DNA of 64,000 bases. It comes from Moringa oleifera. Its lineage: Eukaryota > Streptophyta > Magnoliopsida > Brassicales > Moringaceae. This document shows positions 11,716 through 23,000 of this stretch, piece by piece. The first letter of the stretch is position 1; each line of letters opens with the position of its first letter. The notes beneath the pieces are model-generated. The model was given only the letters and a program-made list of their open reading frames with translations. It had not been told where the DNA came from and ran no database searches. The stretch covers positions 558,001 through 622,000 of the forward strand of contig JAJFZO010000113.1 of NCBI GenBank assembly GCA_021397835.1, in the 5' to 3' direction. The translations under genes and the position numbers were made by a program.

Positions 11716-13370
11716 TGAGAAATAAATTGATCTTAAAGATATAACTAGAACCAAATTAAAGTGAACTTAATATATAATTGATAACAATAATTAATTGGAC
11801 TTGAAATAGAATAATTGGGCCCACAAATTAATTGGATCTAATATTTGATTAAGTCGAATATGTAATTCATATTAACAATTTATTAGACCTAATAATTCGT
11901 TATACCTAATAACTAATTAGGTGTAAGATTTGTTGGGTTTGAGAAAAAATTATGCTTAGTGCATAATTTGATCAAAAAATTAATTGGCAATAATAATCAA
12001 TTTTGCTTGAGAATTAGTTGGGCATATTAATCAATGGGACTAAATTAATTACTTCAACATGCATGAGCCCAAAAAATAACTCTACGTATATAATTGGGTC
12101 TAACAAATATATGATTTAAGATATATAGACTTAAAATTAATTGGAGTCAGATTTAATTGGGCTTAAAAAATTAGACACATGATATAATTAGACCTCATAT
12201 ACAATTAGGCTTATGATATAATAGACAAATTATAATTGAACTTGAGATATAATTGGGCCTAATATGTAAACGAGCTTGGTGTATAACAGCCCAAAATATA
12301 ATTGGACCTAATATTTAATGGGATTAATACTTAATTTAGGTTTGTTGTGCACCCAATAAATAATTGGGTTTAAGAACAGTTTAGGCATAATGTATATTAA
12401 TTGAGTACAAAAAATAATTAGGCATAACAATTCATTGGGTTTATGAGTCGAAAATATGATTGGGCATACCAATTAACTAATACTAATAATTAAATGTGCT
12501 AAAGATATAAATGTACCTAAGAACTCATGAGATTAATGAGGCCTAATATATATATATCGATCTTAATATATAATAAGCTCAAGAAAAGAACAGCCTTAAT
12601 GAATAATTTACTCTAAAATATAATTAGGCTTAACAATTCATTGGGTTTATGAGTCGAAAATATGATTGGGCATACCAATTAATTAATACTAATAATTAAA
12701 TGTGCTAAAGATATAAATGTACCTAAGAATTCATGAGATTAATGAGGTCTAATATACATATCGATCTTAATATATAATAAGCCCAAGAAAAGAATAGCCT
12801 TAACGAATAATTTACTCTAAAATATAATTAGGCTTAAGAGATAATTAAACTCAATAATTATTTGAGTCCAGGATATAATTAGACGTAGCATGCACGATCT
12901 GCTTAAAAATGAATTGGGTCTAACAAATAATATAGTTTAATATATAATTGATCCTAAGAGTGAAATTGAACAAATAAATAATTATATCTAAAATATAGTT
13001 AGGTCGAATAATTAATTAACCTTGACATATAGCTGCATTTAATAACAAATTGGGCTTAGCATGCATGAGTCCAATAAATAATTGGGTTGAAGAATGAATT
13101 CAACCTAGAAATAATTAGACCTAAAATGATAATTAAACTTAATATATAATTATGCCTTACAAATAATTGGACTTCATTAATCAAGCCTAATAATTAATTG
13201 GGCCTAACATATAATTAGCCCTAAGAGCAAAATAGGCTCTATAATTAAGTATGCGTAAATTAGCAATTCGTTGGGATTCATTAATAACCAATTGAGCATA
13301 AGATTTGATTGGGCTTAATAAAAAATTAAGCTACACATAGAATTGGACCATGTTTAATAAATAAGCATTA
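11716..13370 (+). repeat. 17-bp array, F orientation (block F3)
   Basis: About 11740-12475 is a near-identical inverted copy of 52130-52860, including the distinctive 'TTGATAACAATAATTAATTG' and 'GGGCCCACAAATTAATTG'. At about 12475 the similarity switches to the family represented by 2570 onward and 34730 backward, marking an internal junction. A 206-bp tandem duplication follows (12418-12827). From about 12850 to 13260 it resembles 2760-3150. CATGCATG occurs at 12058-12065 and 13060-13067. Confidence 0.82.
12418..12827 (+). repeat. 206-bp direct tandem duplication
   Basis: Copy 1 is 12418-12623 and copy 2 is 12624-12827. Both run from TTAGGC(A/T)TAACAATTCATTGG through GAGTCGAAAATATGATTGGG and GTGCTAAAGATATAAATGTA to an ATAATAAGC(T/C)CAAGAAAAGAA segment. 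The landmark GAGTCG lies at 12445 and 12651, and GTGCT at 12496 and 12702, both 206 bp apart. A short indel in the AT dinucleotide stretch separates the copies. The duplication spans about twelve minisatellite units and looks recent. Confidence 0.88.
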
Positions 13371-14480
13371 TCTTTGTAGCATGATGTTAAAGCATTTTGA
13401 AACTTAGGTGATTTATCTCATTTCTTTTTTTTTTTTTTAACTTGAATGAGAAAGAAACTTAATTTGATGGGGAGATTTTGTTTTACTTTTTTAATATCAA
13501 AAATAGATATGCTAAATTTATTTTACAAACTATTTCATCAAATTTTGTTTGGTAACTTTTTAATAGTAAAGATTTATTTATCATTCAAAAGTTTAAGTAA
13601 CACCATTTTATATTTTATTATATATTACAATAATATTAAAATATTTAAACTTATTATATAGTTCTATTTGAGATTTTTAGTCAAGTTTTTATATTTCTTC
13701 TGCCAATTTTACATATAAACTTTTTAATTTAGTCTAAATTAAATATTGTCTCTAATTTTTTTAAATTAATTATTCAAATAAATGATATTGTACAGGGAAA
13801 TATGTTTTGAAATTTGTAAAAAATGCAAATAAATATTCAAGGTACCATTAAAAATATTTTTGGAATTTTTTCAATAGTAAAGTTATTTTCATGATTTTAA
13901 AAAAATTTAATATTAAAATTTTTAAAATATATATTTTCAATACTCAAAAGTTTTGATTTTTTATTGTATATTTTTTCATATTTGTTACAAATTTAAAATT
14001 AAAATCCATTGTACAGAATCACTAATTTGAATCGTTTCTATATGAAAAAATAAAAGTAAGTCAATTTAGATCAAATAGTTTTTTTATGTGTAGAATTGCT
14101 GTGAAAAAACTATAAGAACTTGATTGAAAAGTGTGAAAAATATGAAAAATATAAAGTTTATTTTGATCTTTATCTTAATATTAATTATTAAATTATTAAA
14201 TGTTATTCTTGATGAAATTACATAATATAAAAAATTTTAATTAATTAAACAAAAATTTTATGAAATACAATTAAATTTAAAATTAAATAATTTTCATATT
14301 ATCTTTCAATCACATATGAGAATAAGGATATAAAAAAGAATATAATAATATCATTTAATTTTTTAAAATTAAGCCATATAAACCTTTTTTTTTTATTTTT
14401 GGTGTTAGAGAGAGTTAGTTGTTCATTGATTAGCTTGATATTAGTGCATTATTGAGTAAATCATCTCAAACTCAAAATAT
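13371..14480 (-). mobile_element. Element E2, copy 1 (inverted, truncated at its far end)
   Basis: Starts at the array edge 'AATAAGCATTATCTTTGTAG' and matches the complement of 32800-33705. Landmarks are AACTTGAATGAGAAAGAA (13440), an oligo-T run (13421-13438) and TCATCAAATTTTGTTTGG (13535). It contains an internal foldback at about 13672-14142. At about 14480 it breaks back into satellite after CATCTCAAACTC, so the distal part with GCTAGCCGCCTTGATTTAA seen in other copies is missing. A 71-codon open frame at 13446 is leucine/isoleucine/phenylalanine-rich from AT composition, is not conserved as a frame, and is not called. Confidence 0.75.
13672..14142. repeat. Foldback inside E2
   Basis: The left arm (TCAAGTTTTTATATTTCTTC, CAATTTTACATATAAAC, TTTAGTCTAAATTAAA, GATATTGTACAG) pairs with the complement of the right arm (TTGATTGAAAA, AATTCTACACATAAA, GATCTAAATTGACTTAC, GATTCTGTACAATGG). 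This makes a hairpin of roughly 470 bp with an AT-rich centre. Copies lie at about 32930-33375 and, with one arm shortened, 47195-47605. Only one arm survives at 18626-18790. Similarity to the stand-alone foldback at 35-590 suggests a common family nested in E2. Confidence 0.7.
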
Positions 14481-16260
14481 AATTGGACATATGATTGGGC
14501 ATAAGGAAAAATGGGCTTAGTACATAATTATGGCTACAATATAATTGGAAAAAATAATTATTTGAATTGAAGATATAATTGGCTTAGTGTGTATGAGCAC
14601 AACAAATATTTAAATCTTGGAACAATTTGGGTCTAAGATATAATTGAATCCAAATTATAATTAGACCTAGGGACAATTTGCACCTAATATATAGTTTGAT
14701 CAAAATTATAATTTGACTTGAGTCTCACAAATATTTCGGCTCAATATAATTAGGTCTAATAGTTAATAATAGTGTCGAAGGTATAATTGAGTGTATAGTG
14801 CATGAAATTCAAAAATAATTCAGCCTAAGAGCAAATTAAGGCTAACATATATTAATTGGGCTAAAAACAAATTAGATCTAAGATGTAATTGAGCTTAGTA
14901 GTTAATTGGATTAAATAATTTATTGAACCAAATAATTAATTAGGTCTAAGATTAAATTGCACACAAAAAAACATTAAGCTTAATGTATAATTTGGCATAA
15001 GAATAAGCTTAATAATAACTGAAATTAATGTGTAGTTGAGCCTAATAATTAATTAGACCTAACAATTAATTAGGTTAAATAATTATTTGAGTTGAAATCT
15101 TAATTGGATTTAATTTGTAATTGAGCATGATAAATAAACTATATAATTGGACCAAATAAAATATTGGACTTAAGATATAATTGAGCCTAATAATTTTTTA
15201 AACCTAGCAAATGATTGGGTCTCGCAAGTGATCTGATCTAATAATTAATTGGGCCTAAGATGTAAATTTTTCACAAAAATTAGTTAGACCCAAGTTGGGC
15301 TTATATGCCATTGGGCCTAAAATAATTTTTGAGCATAATAATTAACTAAAACTAAGAATTATTTGGGCTTGCAATATAATTGAGCTCAATAATTAGATCA
15401 AATGATTACTTAGGCCTGATAATTAATTGAATCCAAGATTTAATTGTGATTAACAATTAATTTGATTTAATTTTTAATTGACACTAATAAAGAATTAAGC
15501 TTAATATATAATAAAGTATAATAAATTATAAGTCTTATTTTATAATTAGACTTAAGATATAATCGGACGTAGCATGCATGAATCCAAATTATAATTAGAC
15601 TTAAGATATAATTGAGCATAATAATTCATTATGTGTAATAACTACTTGGGCCTAACATTTAGTAATTAAGGAAAAAGCTAATTGGTTGTACATGCCTAAT
15701 AAATACTTTTTTCTAAGATTTAATCGAGTTTAACAATTAATTGGACCAAATAATTAATTGTTCCTAACAATTGATTGAGTTTGAGATTTAATTGGAGTTA
15801 AGAATTAGTTGGACCAAGTATTTAATTGTGCATAATCTTAAATTGGGCTAAATATGCCCGAATTAATTAGGTAAGATGCATGAGCTCAAAAAAATAGTTT
15901 TACATATATTTGGGTCAATATATAATGGGATTTTATGAAATTTTGGATCAATTATAATTAAACTAGACAAATAATTAAACATAGTAATTAGTTGAACCTA
16001 AAATTTGTTAGGTCTCATAATTAATTGGGTATGTCATGTATGAACCCGCAAAAAAATTAGGCTTAGGAATAAATTGTACATAATGTATGTGTTAATTAAG
16101 CTAAAAAAATTAGGTCTAATGTATAATTTAGCCTAACAATCAATATACTTAACAATTCATTTGGTCCAGCAATTCATTGGGATTAATAACAAATTGAACA
16201 TAAGAGTTGATTGAGCTTAATAAAAAATTAGGCATCACATATAGTTATACCATGTTTAAT
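14481..16260 (+). repeat. 17-bp array, F orientation
   Basis: 14495-14720 repeats 1520-1740 directly. From about 15700 to 16260 the complement follows 49680-50310 in order; for instance ATGCATGAGCTC at about 15869 corresponds to the complement near 50140. The matching satellite therefore extends outward from both E1 copies, which shows E1 was duplicated together with its surroundings. CATGCATG occurs at 15573-15580. No gene is visible. Confidence 0.8.
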
Positions 16261-17039
16261 AAATAAGCATTACCTTTGTAGCATGATGTTAAAGCATCTT
16301 TAAATACCCTCTTGCATGTTTTCAATATTTGAATAACAATTATTTAATTTTTACTAAGTGTATTAAACTTTACTTGTGTAATATGATAGTTAAAAAAATA
16401 ATAATCTTATATGCACATATGTAGTTTTGTTTTTAAAAAAACAAAACTTAACAATACGGTTTATTAGTCTTTTTATGTTTTGGAGACTTATAATATTAAA
16501 TTGTGTTATAATCAATTCAAACATTTTAAATAAAATTCATTAGTATTATGATATTATTGAAATGAAATTTTTTTAATTATAGTGTATCATAAATAATTTT
16601 AAATTATATATTTATTAGGATGCATAAATTTAAAATAAAATTTAAAATTGTATTATTTATTAACATAACTATTTAGTTTTAAAATAAAAATAAAATATTA
16701 TCAATCAATATTAAATTTTAATGAATAAGTATAATTAAATTTAAAATTTAAGATGATATAAATGAAATTTATCGATATTCATATTTTTTGAAACTTTATA
16801 TTTATAATATATTTAACATTAATGTTTTGAAAATATTATTATATATATTTAATATATTAAAAGGCGGAGGTGAGTTTAAAATTCCTTAAAATAATTATAT
16901 ATATATATATTAAATGAATCATAATCGTGCCTTAATTTAATAAAATAAATAAATAGTTTCTTTCATGAAAAAGGAGTTGATATTATCATTTATGAGTGAT
17001 AAAATAACATGGTCATCTCCATGAAAATGATTAGGTCTT

Positions 17040-17690
17040 ATGGACCTCCATCAAGAGTGGTATAAGACTGTGTATCTTGCAGTCTCTTTCATTTTTGAGA
17101 TCCAAAGCATACCATTACCAAATTCAAGATTTTCGAATCCAGATTAGGCCGTTCTCGCTCTTACCACTTTGTTACTTACTATCACTCTGTGCGAGATGAA
17201 CTCCTCACTTAGAAGCAAAACCCATTGCTTTTTCATCAAATCGCATCGTATATTCATCCGTTGGAGATCGCATCGTATATTCATCCGTTGGAGATCTTAT
17301 AAGCAAGTAGCATGGCAATAAAACATTTTCTTCACTCCCACAATGTGGGTTCTTTTGAGTATGGACCCTCATAGAGCACGATAGAAATTTCCCATTATTC
17401 GCCTCTAGTAGATAGGCTTACGGCAAAGCAGCTTGGCGTGTCAATTATTCTTAAAGAACATCAGAGTATAATTCAAAAGGAGTAGAATTCAAGAACATCA
17501 TTAGCATCCTTTGTCTTTATCATCATCATTATTTAGGCAATGACCGTATATTCATCTCTAAACTAGGGTTCCATGGCTCATCCTGCAAGTTGGAGATCGG
17601 TTACAACTTTTAGATCTTGTAGCTTTTAGTAGGAGCTAGATCCTGTTAGAATCTCACCCTCCATCGACTTCCAACAGTAGTGAGCATTAA
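17040..17690. other. GC-richer core of E1, unknown function
   Basis: This is the longest stretch whose composition and complexity differ from the array (for example GGACCTCCATCAAGAG, GTTCTCGCTCTTACC, CGGCAAAGCAGCTTGGC). Both strands carry stops at short intervals and no exon-length frame is apparent. Its two flanks survive in copy 2 at 48790-48955, so the middle was either lost there or gained here. I do not recognise it. Possibilities are a solo-LTR-like relic, a captured gene fragment or an untranslated-region remnant. Confidence 0.5.
17241..17294. repeat. 27-bp tandem pair
   Basis: Two exact copies of a 27-bp sequence starting TCGCATCGTATATTCATCCG at 17241 and 17268. It lies inside the part of the E1 core missing from copy 2. 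The related fragment CCGTATATTCATCTC recurs at about 17545, suggesting an older, looser repeat. Confidence 0.9.
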
Positions 17691-17900
17691 TAAAAATTAA
17701 TTACTAAATTTTAATGATCAATATTATTTTTAAATATATATAACTTTATAATTTTATTTGTGTTTTTAATTTTTTAAATAGAATTTGAATTTTAAATAGT
17801 TTATATTTTTTATTAAATTAAATATTTAAAAAATTTTATTTTAAGATTAAAAATATTTTAATTTAAAAAATGATAAATTTTTATTTTTATTTAAATAAAA

Positions 17901-17931
17901 AAACTATACATATTTTATACACGTATAGTTT
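17901..17931. repeat. Short inverted repeat near E1 end
   Basis: AAACTATACAT and ACGTATAGTTT flank a short AT loop, making an imperfect hairpin. The counterpart at 48537-48567 is perfect over 12 bp (AAACTATACATG / CATGTATAGTTT). The hairpin lies just inside the common end of E1 in both copies, so it may be a terminal structure of the element. Confidence 0.65.
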
Positions 17932-17984
17932 TCTGATTTATAAAACATGTTCTATACGTGTTTTTAAAATATGATTGTTGGTAC

Positions 17985-18270
17985 CTTATTTAAACAATAA
18001 AATTCACGTCTTTCACACTTTCTTCCTTCTCCCTTTCTTTGTTTTCTTTTATCTCTCAAAACCTCCTTTTTCTTGAGAAAGCAGATTGAATTAAAACAAG
18101 AAGAAATAGAAAAATAAGAGAAGATCTCCAATTAGACTGTCCGAAAATCAAAGCATGGCACATAGCCACCGCGTTATACTTGTAGAGCTTCAGCAAGATA
18201 CTATAAAAAGTATGGGTTCACGAATGAAACTAGTTGGATTTCGCCTAAAGATCTAAGTCAGAATCTATGA
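17985..18270 (+). pseudogene. Gene 5'-end-like fragment with a 33-codon frame (18155-18256)
   Basis: This 285-bp piece is unlike the array and has no second copy in the window. It starts TTGGTACCTTATTTAAACAA, which includes TATTTAAA and AATAAAA TATA-like stretches. It continues with a pyrimidine-rich leader (TTTCACACTTTCTTCCTTCT, about 18011-18050), resembling plant 5' untranslated regions. It then reaches ATG at 18155, which opens 33 codons (MAHSHRVILVELQQDTIK..., stop TAA 18254-18256). The array resumes at about 18271. I do not recognise the peptide. It could be a first exon captured by an element, or chance. A working gene is unlikely because no further exons follow. Confidence 0.3.
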
Positions 18271-18625
18271 GTGACTGGTTAAATAAATAATTATATCTAA
18301 AATAATTAATTAACCTTAAGATATAACTGCATTTAAAAACAAATTGGGCTTAGCATACGTGAGTCCAATAAATAATTGTGCTAAAGAGTGAATTCAAACT
18401 AGATATAATTAGACCTAAAATGATAATTAAACTTAACAAATAATTATGCCTTATAAATAATTGGACTTCATTAATCAAGCCTAATAATTAATCGAGCCTA
18501 ACATATAATTAGCCTTAAGAACGAAATAGGCTCTACAATTAAGTATGTGTAAGAGATAATTAAGCCTAAAAATTAATTTAACCTAATTATTAATTGAGAC
18601 AAACTTACTTGAGGTCAAGATTTAA
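18271..18625 (+). repeat. 17-bp array fragment, F orientation
   Basis: Matches about 2870-3210 and 12960-13260 (for example AATAGGCTCTACAATTAAGT). It begins abruptly after the gene-like fragment and ends abruptly in E2 at about 18626. It is an array island between two modules. Confidence 0.8.
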
Positions 18626-19495
18626 TTGTATATTTTTTCATTTTTGTTACAAATTTAAAATTAAAATCCATGGTACAAAATCACTAATTTGAATTGTTTC
18701 TATTAAAAAAAATCAAAAGTTACTTATATCAAATAGATATTTTACGTGTAGAATTGGTGTGAAAAAACTGTAAGAATGTGAATAATATAAAGTTTATTTT
18801 GATCTTTATCTTAATACTAATTATTAAATTATTAAATCTTATTCTCGATGAAATTACATAATATTAAAAGTTATAATTAATTAAATTAAGTTTTGATAAA
18901 ATATATTTAGTTAAATTAAATTTTTATGAAATATAATTAAATTTAAAATTAAATAATTTTCATATTGTCTTTTAATCTAACATGAGAATAAGGATAAAAA
19001 AGAATATAATAATATTAGATTAACCTTTTTCATTAATCCAATGATCTATAATATCATTTAATTTTTAGTTTGTTGTTCATTAATTAGCTTGCTATTACTG
19101 TATTATTGAGTAAATCATCTCAAACTCGAAATATAATTTAATTTATATTTATATTTGAAATTGTTTCAAAATTATGAAAGAAAGTCTCAAATATGGTTTT
19201 CATAACCTTCATTCAACTTTTTTGCTTTGCAAAATTCCTATTTAGTTAGCTCTTCAAATTCATTTGTTTTGAATTGAAAATTTCAAAGCTGATAATGATA
19301 TATATTAATCACTTAATTTTTTAAAATCACAATTAAATGTTTTTTTTTCTTTTTGTGTGCAATTGGGTGGTATTCACATGAATAAGCATAATTAAATCAA
19401 GGCGGCTAGCAATACCATTAAAAATTAAAAATTAATTAATTATATGAAAAAGTAATTCTTGAGAAAATAATATTATCTTCTATTAAACTTCGAAT
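18626..19495 (-). mobile_element. Element E2, copy 2 (inverted, truncated in the foldback)
   Basis: Starts inside the internal foldback (TATTTTTTCATTTTTGTTAC) and runs to the distal E2 end: GGTATTCACATGAATAAGC, AATCAAGGCGGCTAGCAATA (about 19394-19413) and CTTCTATTAAACTTCGAATA at the array edge. It is the complement of 63346-64000 and of 32326-32990. The half containing the oligo-T and GTAGCATGATG edge is missing, with the break close to the hairpin loop. Confidence 0.75.
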
Positions 19496-19958
19496 AAAGT
19501 TGGGCCTAACGAATAATATAGTTTAATATATAATTGATCTTAGGAATGAAATAGGTTAAATAAATAATTATATCTAAAATATAATTAGGTTCAATAATTA
19601 ATTAACCTTGAGATATAACTACATGTAATAACAAATTGGGCTTAGAATGCATGAGCCCATTAAATAATTGGGCTGAAGAATGAATTCTACCTAGATATAA
19701 TTAGGCCTAAAATGATAATTGAACTTAATATATAATTATGCCTTATAAATAATTGGACTTCATTAATCAAGCCTAATAATTAATTAGGCCTAAACATATA
19801 ATCAGCCCTAAGAATTAGGCTCTACAATTAAGTATGTGTAAGATGTAGTTGAGCCTAGAAATTAATTTAACCTAATTACTAATTGAGATAAAGACTTAAT
19901 TGAGGTTAATATTTAATTGTACCTAAGGATTAATTACGTCTAATTAAAAATTAAGTTT

Positions 19959-20026
19959 AATATATAATTAATCTTAATAAATAATTAAGCTTAATATATA
20001 ATTAATCTTAATAAATAATTAAGCTT
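19959..20026 (+). repeat. Perfect 34-bp direct duplication (two satellite units)
   Basis: A 34-bp sequence, beginning AATATATAATTAATCTT and continuing AATAAATAATTAAGCTT, occurs twice in a row at 19959-19992 and 19993-20026. Thirty-four is exactly two 17-bp units. This shows recent growth of the array by whole units. Confidence 0.9.
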
Positions 20027-23000
20027 AATATATAATTGAGACTAAGAATTAAATGAGCTTAATATAAAATTAAATCAAAAATATAATTGGATCCAATAAT
20101 TAATTGAATTTAAAAATAATAAGGGTAATAATTAATTGGACCTAGCATGCATTGGCTTAAAAAACAATTGAACTTGGGAACAAATTAAGCCTAAGATATA
20201 ATTAGACTCAAATTTTAATTAAATTTAAAATATTATTGGATCTAATAGATATTTAGATCTAACAATAAATAATGTCTAAGAATAACTGAGTCTATTTGAC
20301 GTAAAACTGGAAAATAAATCAATCCTAGAAAAAATTTAGCCTACTATATATTAATTTGACCATAAAAATAATTGAATTTGATGTGTAATTGGGTCTAACA
20401 ATTTATTAGACCAAATAATTTATAGTGAAAAATAATTAATTGATCCAAAGATTTCATTGAGATTTATAAAAAATTGGGCTTAAGATATGGGCCTAATGAA
20501 TAAATAAGCATAACATCTAATTGGAACTAATAATTCATTGTGCCTTTAATAAAAATATTTTGAATTTGACAAAAAAATTGAGTTCAATAGATAATTAAGC
20601 TCAATAAACAATAAGCACAATACGTAATTTGGTTGAATAAAATATTGGATCTAAGGTGTACTTGAACCCAATAGTTAATTGGGCCTAAAAATAATTAGAC
20701 CTAATTATTAATTATATTTAATAATTTATTAGGAATAAGATTTAATGTTGCCTAAGAGTTAATTTGGCTTAATAATAAAAGGGTTTAATATATAATTGGA
20801 CTTAATAAATGATTATGCCTAAAATTTATTTAAGCTTACTAATTAATTGGAACTAAGACATAAGTGAGTTTGATATGTCATCTATCCTAAAAATTAGTGA
20901 CATAATTTGGTGGAACAATTAATTGCACCTTATAGTTAATTGAATGCAAAATTAATTATGATCAAGAATTAATTTGATAAAAGATTTAATTGAGCCTAAT
21001 GGAAAAATAAGATTTCATATATAATTAGACCTAACAGATTTATAATTAAATGAATGAATGAAAGAAGACTAACAAATAATTAGGTCTAAAATATAATTAA
21101 GATTAAGATTGAATTGACCCCTAACAAAAAATTTGACGTAATATATAATTAGGCCTAAAAAATAATTTTGCTTGAACTATAATTGGCCCTAAGAGCCAAA
21201 ATGAGATTAATTAATAAATTAGCATAAATTTTAATTAGATCTAATATACAATTAGACGTAGTGCGCATGAACTAAATACATTATTGGGTATAAAAATGAT
21301 TGAACTTAAGATATAATTGCATCAAAATTATAATTGAGTTTAAGATATAATTAAACATAATAATTAATGGGGCCAAATAACTAATTGTGCTTAATTTTAT
21401 GAATTGGGCACAAAATTAATTAGATCTAATATTTAGTTAGATCGAATATGTAATTGAGATTAACTATTAATTAGAGCGAGAAACTCATTGGAATTGATAA
21501 TTAATTTGGTTTATGATTTGATTAGATGTAATAAAAAATTAAGACTCAATATATAGTTTGACCTAATAAACATACTTTTAATTGAATCTAATAATTAATT
21601 AGACTTAACAATTAATTTGACCTGAGATTTAATAGGGTATGAAAAATAGTTGGGCCTTATAAAAAATTAGGCTTAATTTATAATTTGATCTTAGAAATAA
21701 TTGGGCCAAAGATATAGTTAAGCTTATTACTTAATTTGACCAAGTTAAATGGGCTAACGTGCATGAGTTCAAAAAATAATTTGACATATAATCGAGCCTA
21801 ATAAATATTATAGTTTAAAACATAATTAACTTAAAATTGATTTAAGTCATAAAAAATAGATATATGATATAATTAGATCTCATATATAATTCTGCCTACA
21901 ATATAATGGGGTAAGTATAATTAGATTTGAGATATAATTGTGGCTAATAATCAATTGGACCTCACATCGTATTTGACACATCGTACATGAACCTAAGAAA
22001 TAATTAAGCTTAAGAATGAGTTTGGCTTTAAACAAATTAGGTGAAGAATTAGTTGAACACAAAAAATAATTGAGCCTAATATGTGATCAAGCCTAAAAAG
22101 TAACTGGACCTATCAATTCATTGGGTCCAATAATTAATTAAGCTTTTAATAAAAATTTTGCCTTAATATATAACCAATCTACTTAAAATAAATTGAACTT
22201 AATATAAAAATTAGCTAGCAATTAATTAGGCTTAGGTTTTTGGTTGGGTCTAATAAAAAATTAAACTATCAAATAATTAACCTTAATGTATAACATGAGT
22301 TAAGAATTCAATTGACCTAATAAATTACTAGGGTAAGATTTTAACACTTAGTTGGACATAATAATTAATTGGACCTACGATTTAATTGTGTCAAAGTGCA
22401 AGCTTAAGATTTATTTAAGTCTAATAAAATTAGACTTAATATATAATTGGATCTAAGAACTAACTGAGAGCATCATACTTGATTGGGCTTAAAATATAAT
22501 TAAGTTCAATCATTAATTAGATTTAAGATGTAATTAAATCTATAATTAATCAGAGCTAAAACCAAATTAGACTAAAATATAATTGGACTTAAGATATACT
22601 TGAGGCATATAAATAATTGAGCCCAAGACATAATTCGGATTATTGTGTATGAAACTAAGAAATAATTCGGTCTATAAGCAAATTTAGCCAATCGTATATT
22701 AATTGGACCTAAGAATTAATTGTGCTGCAAATAATTGGGTTTATGATTTAATTAGCCTAATAGTTAATTGGACCAAATAATTCATTTTATCAAACAATGT
22801 ATTATGCCTAAGATTTAATTGTAACTAAAAATTGATTGGCCTAAGATTTAATTGAGTCTAATTAAAGATTAAACTTAATGCAAAATTGGGTCTAATACCT
22901 AATTAGACCTAACAATTAATTGGGCCAAAATTAATTAAGCTTAAGATTTAATTGAGTTTAATAAAAAAAAAGAGTTAAATGTATAATCGAGCTTAATAAA

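Larger units (their letters stand above)
16261..17980 (+). mobile_element. Element E1, copy 1 (longer copy)
   Basis: Inverted copy of 48476-49660. It opens with the same roughly 40-bp edge as E2 (AAGCATTACCTTTGTAGCAT GATG), then diverges from it. Layout: AT-rich 16300-17000, a distinctly more GC-rich core about 17040-17690, and AT-rich 17690-17980 ending near an imperfect hairpin at 17901-17931. About 490 bp of the core (roughly 17123-17612) is absent from copy 2. The core contains a 27-bp tandem pair. There is no reverse transcriptase, integrase or transposase frame, no clear LTR primer-binding site, and no convincing terminal repeats. It is a non-autonomous element or a captured sequence of unknown origin. 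Confidence 0.6.

Noticed and set aside
13446..13661. 71-codon open frame
   Set aside because: It lies in element E2, is dominated by I, L, F, N and K from AT-rich DNA, and other E2 copies do not keep it open. No family was recognised.
17040..17690. Solo LTR of a retrotransposon
   Set aside because: On the minus strand it starts TGTTGGAAGTCGATGG, which is LTR-like, but I found no matching CA end, no target duplication at a defined border and no primer-binding site. Left as unknown.
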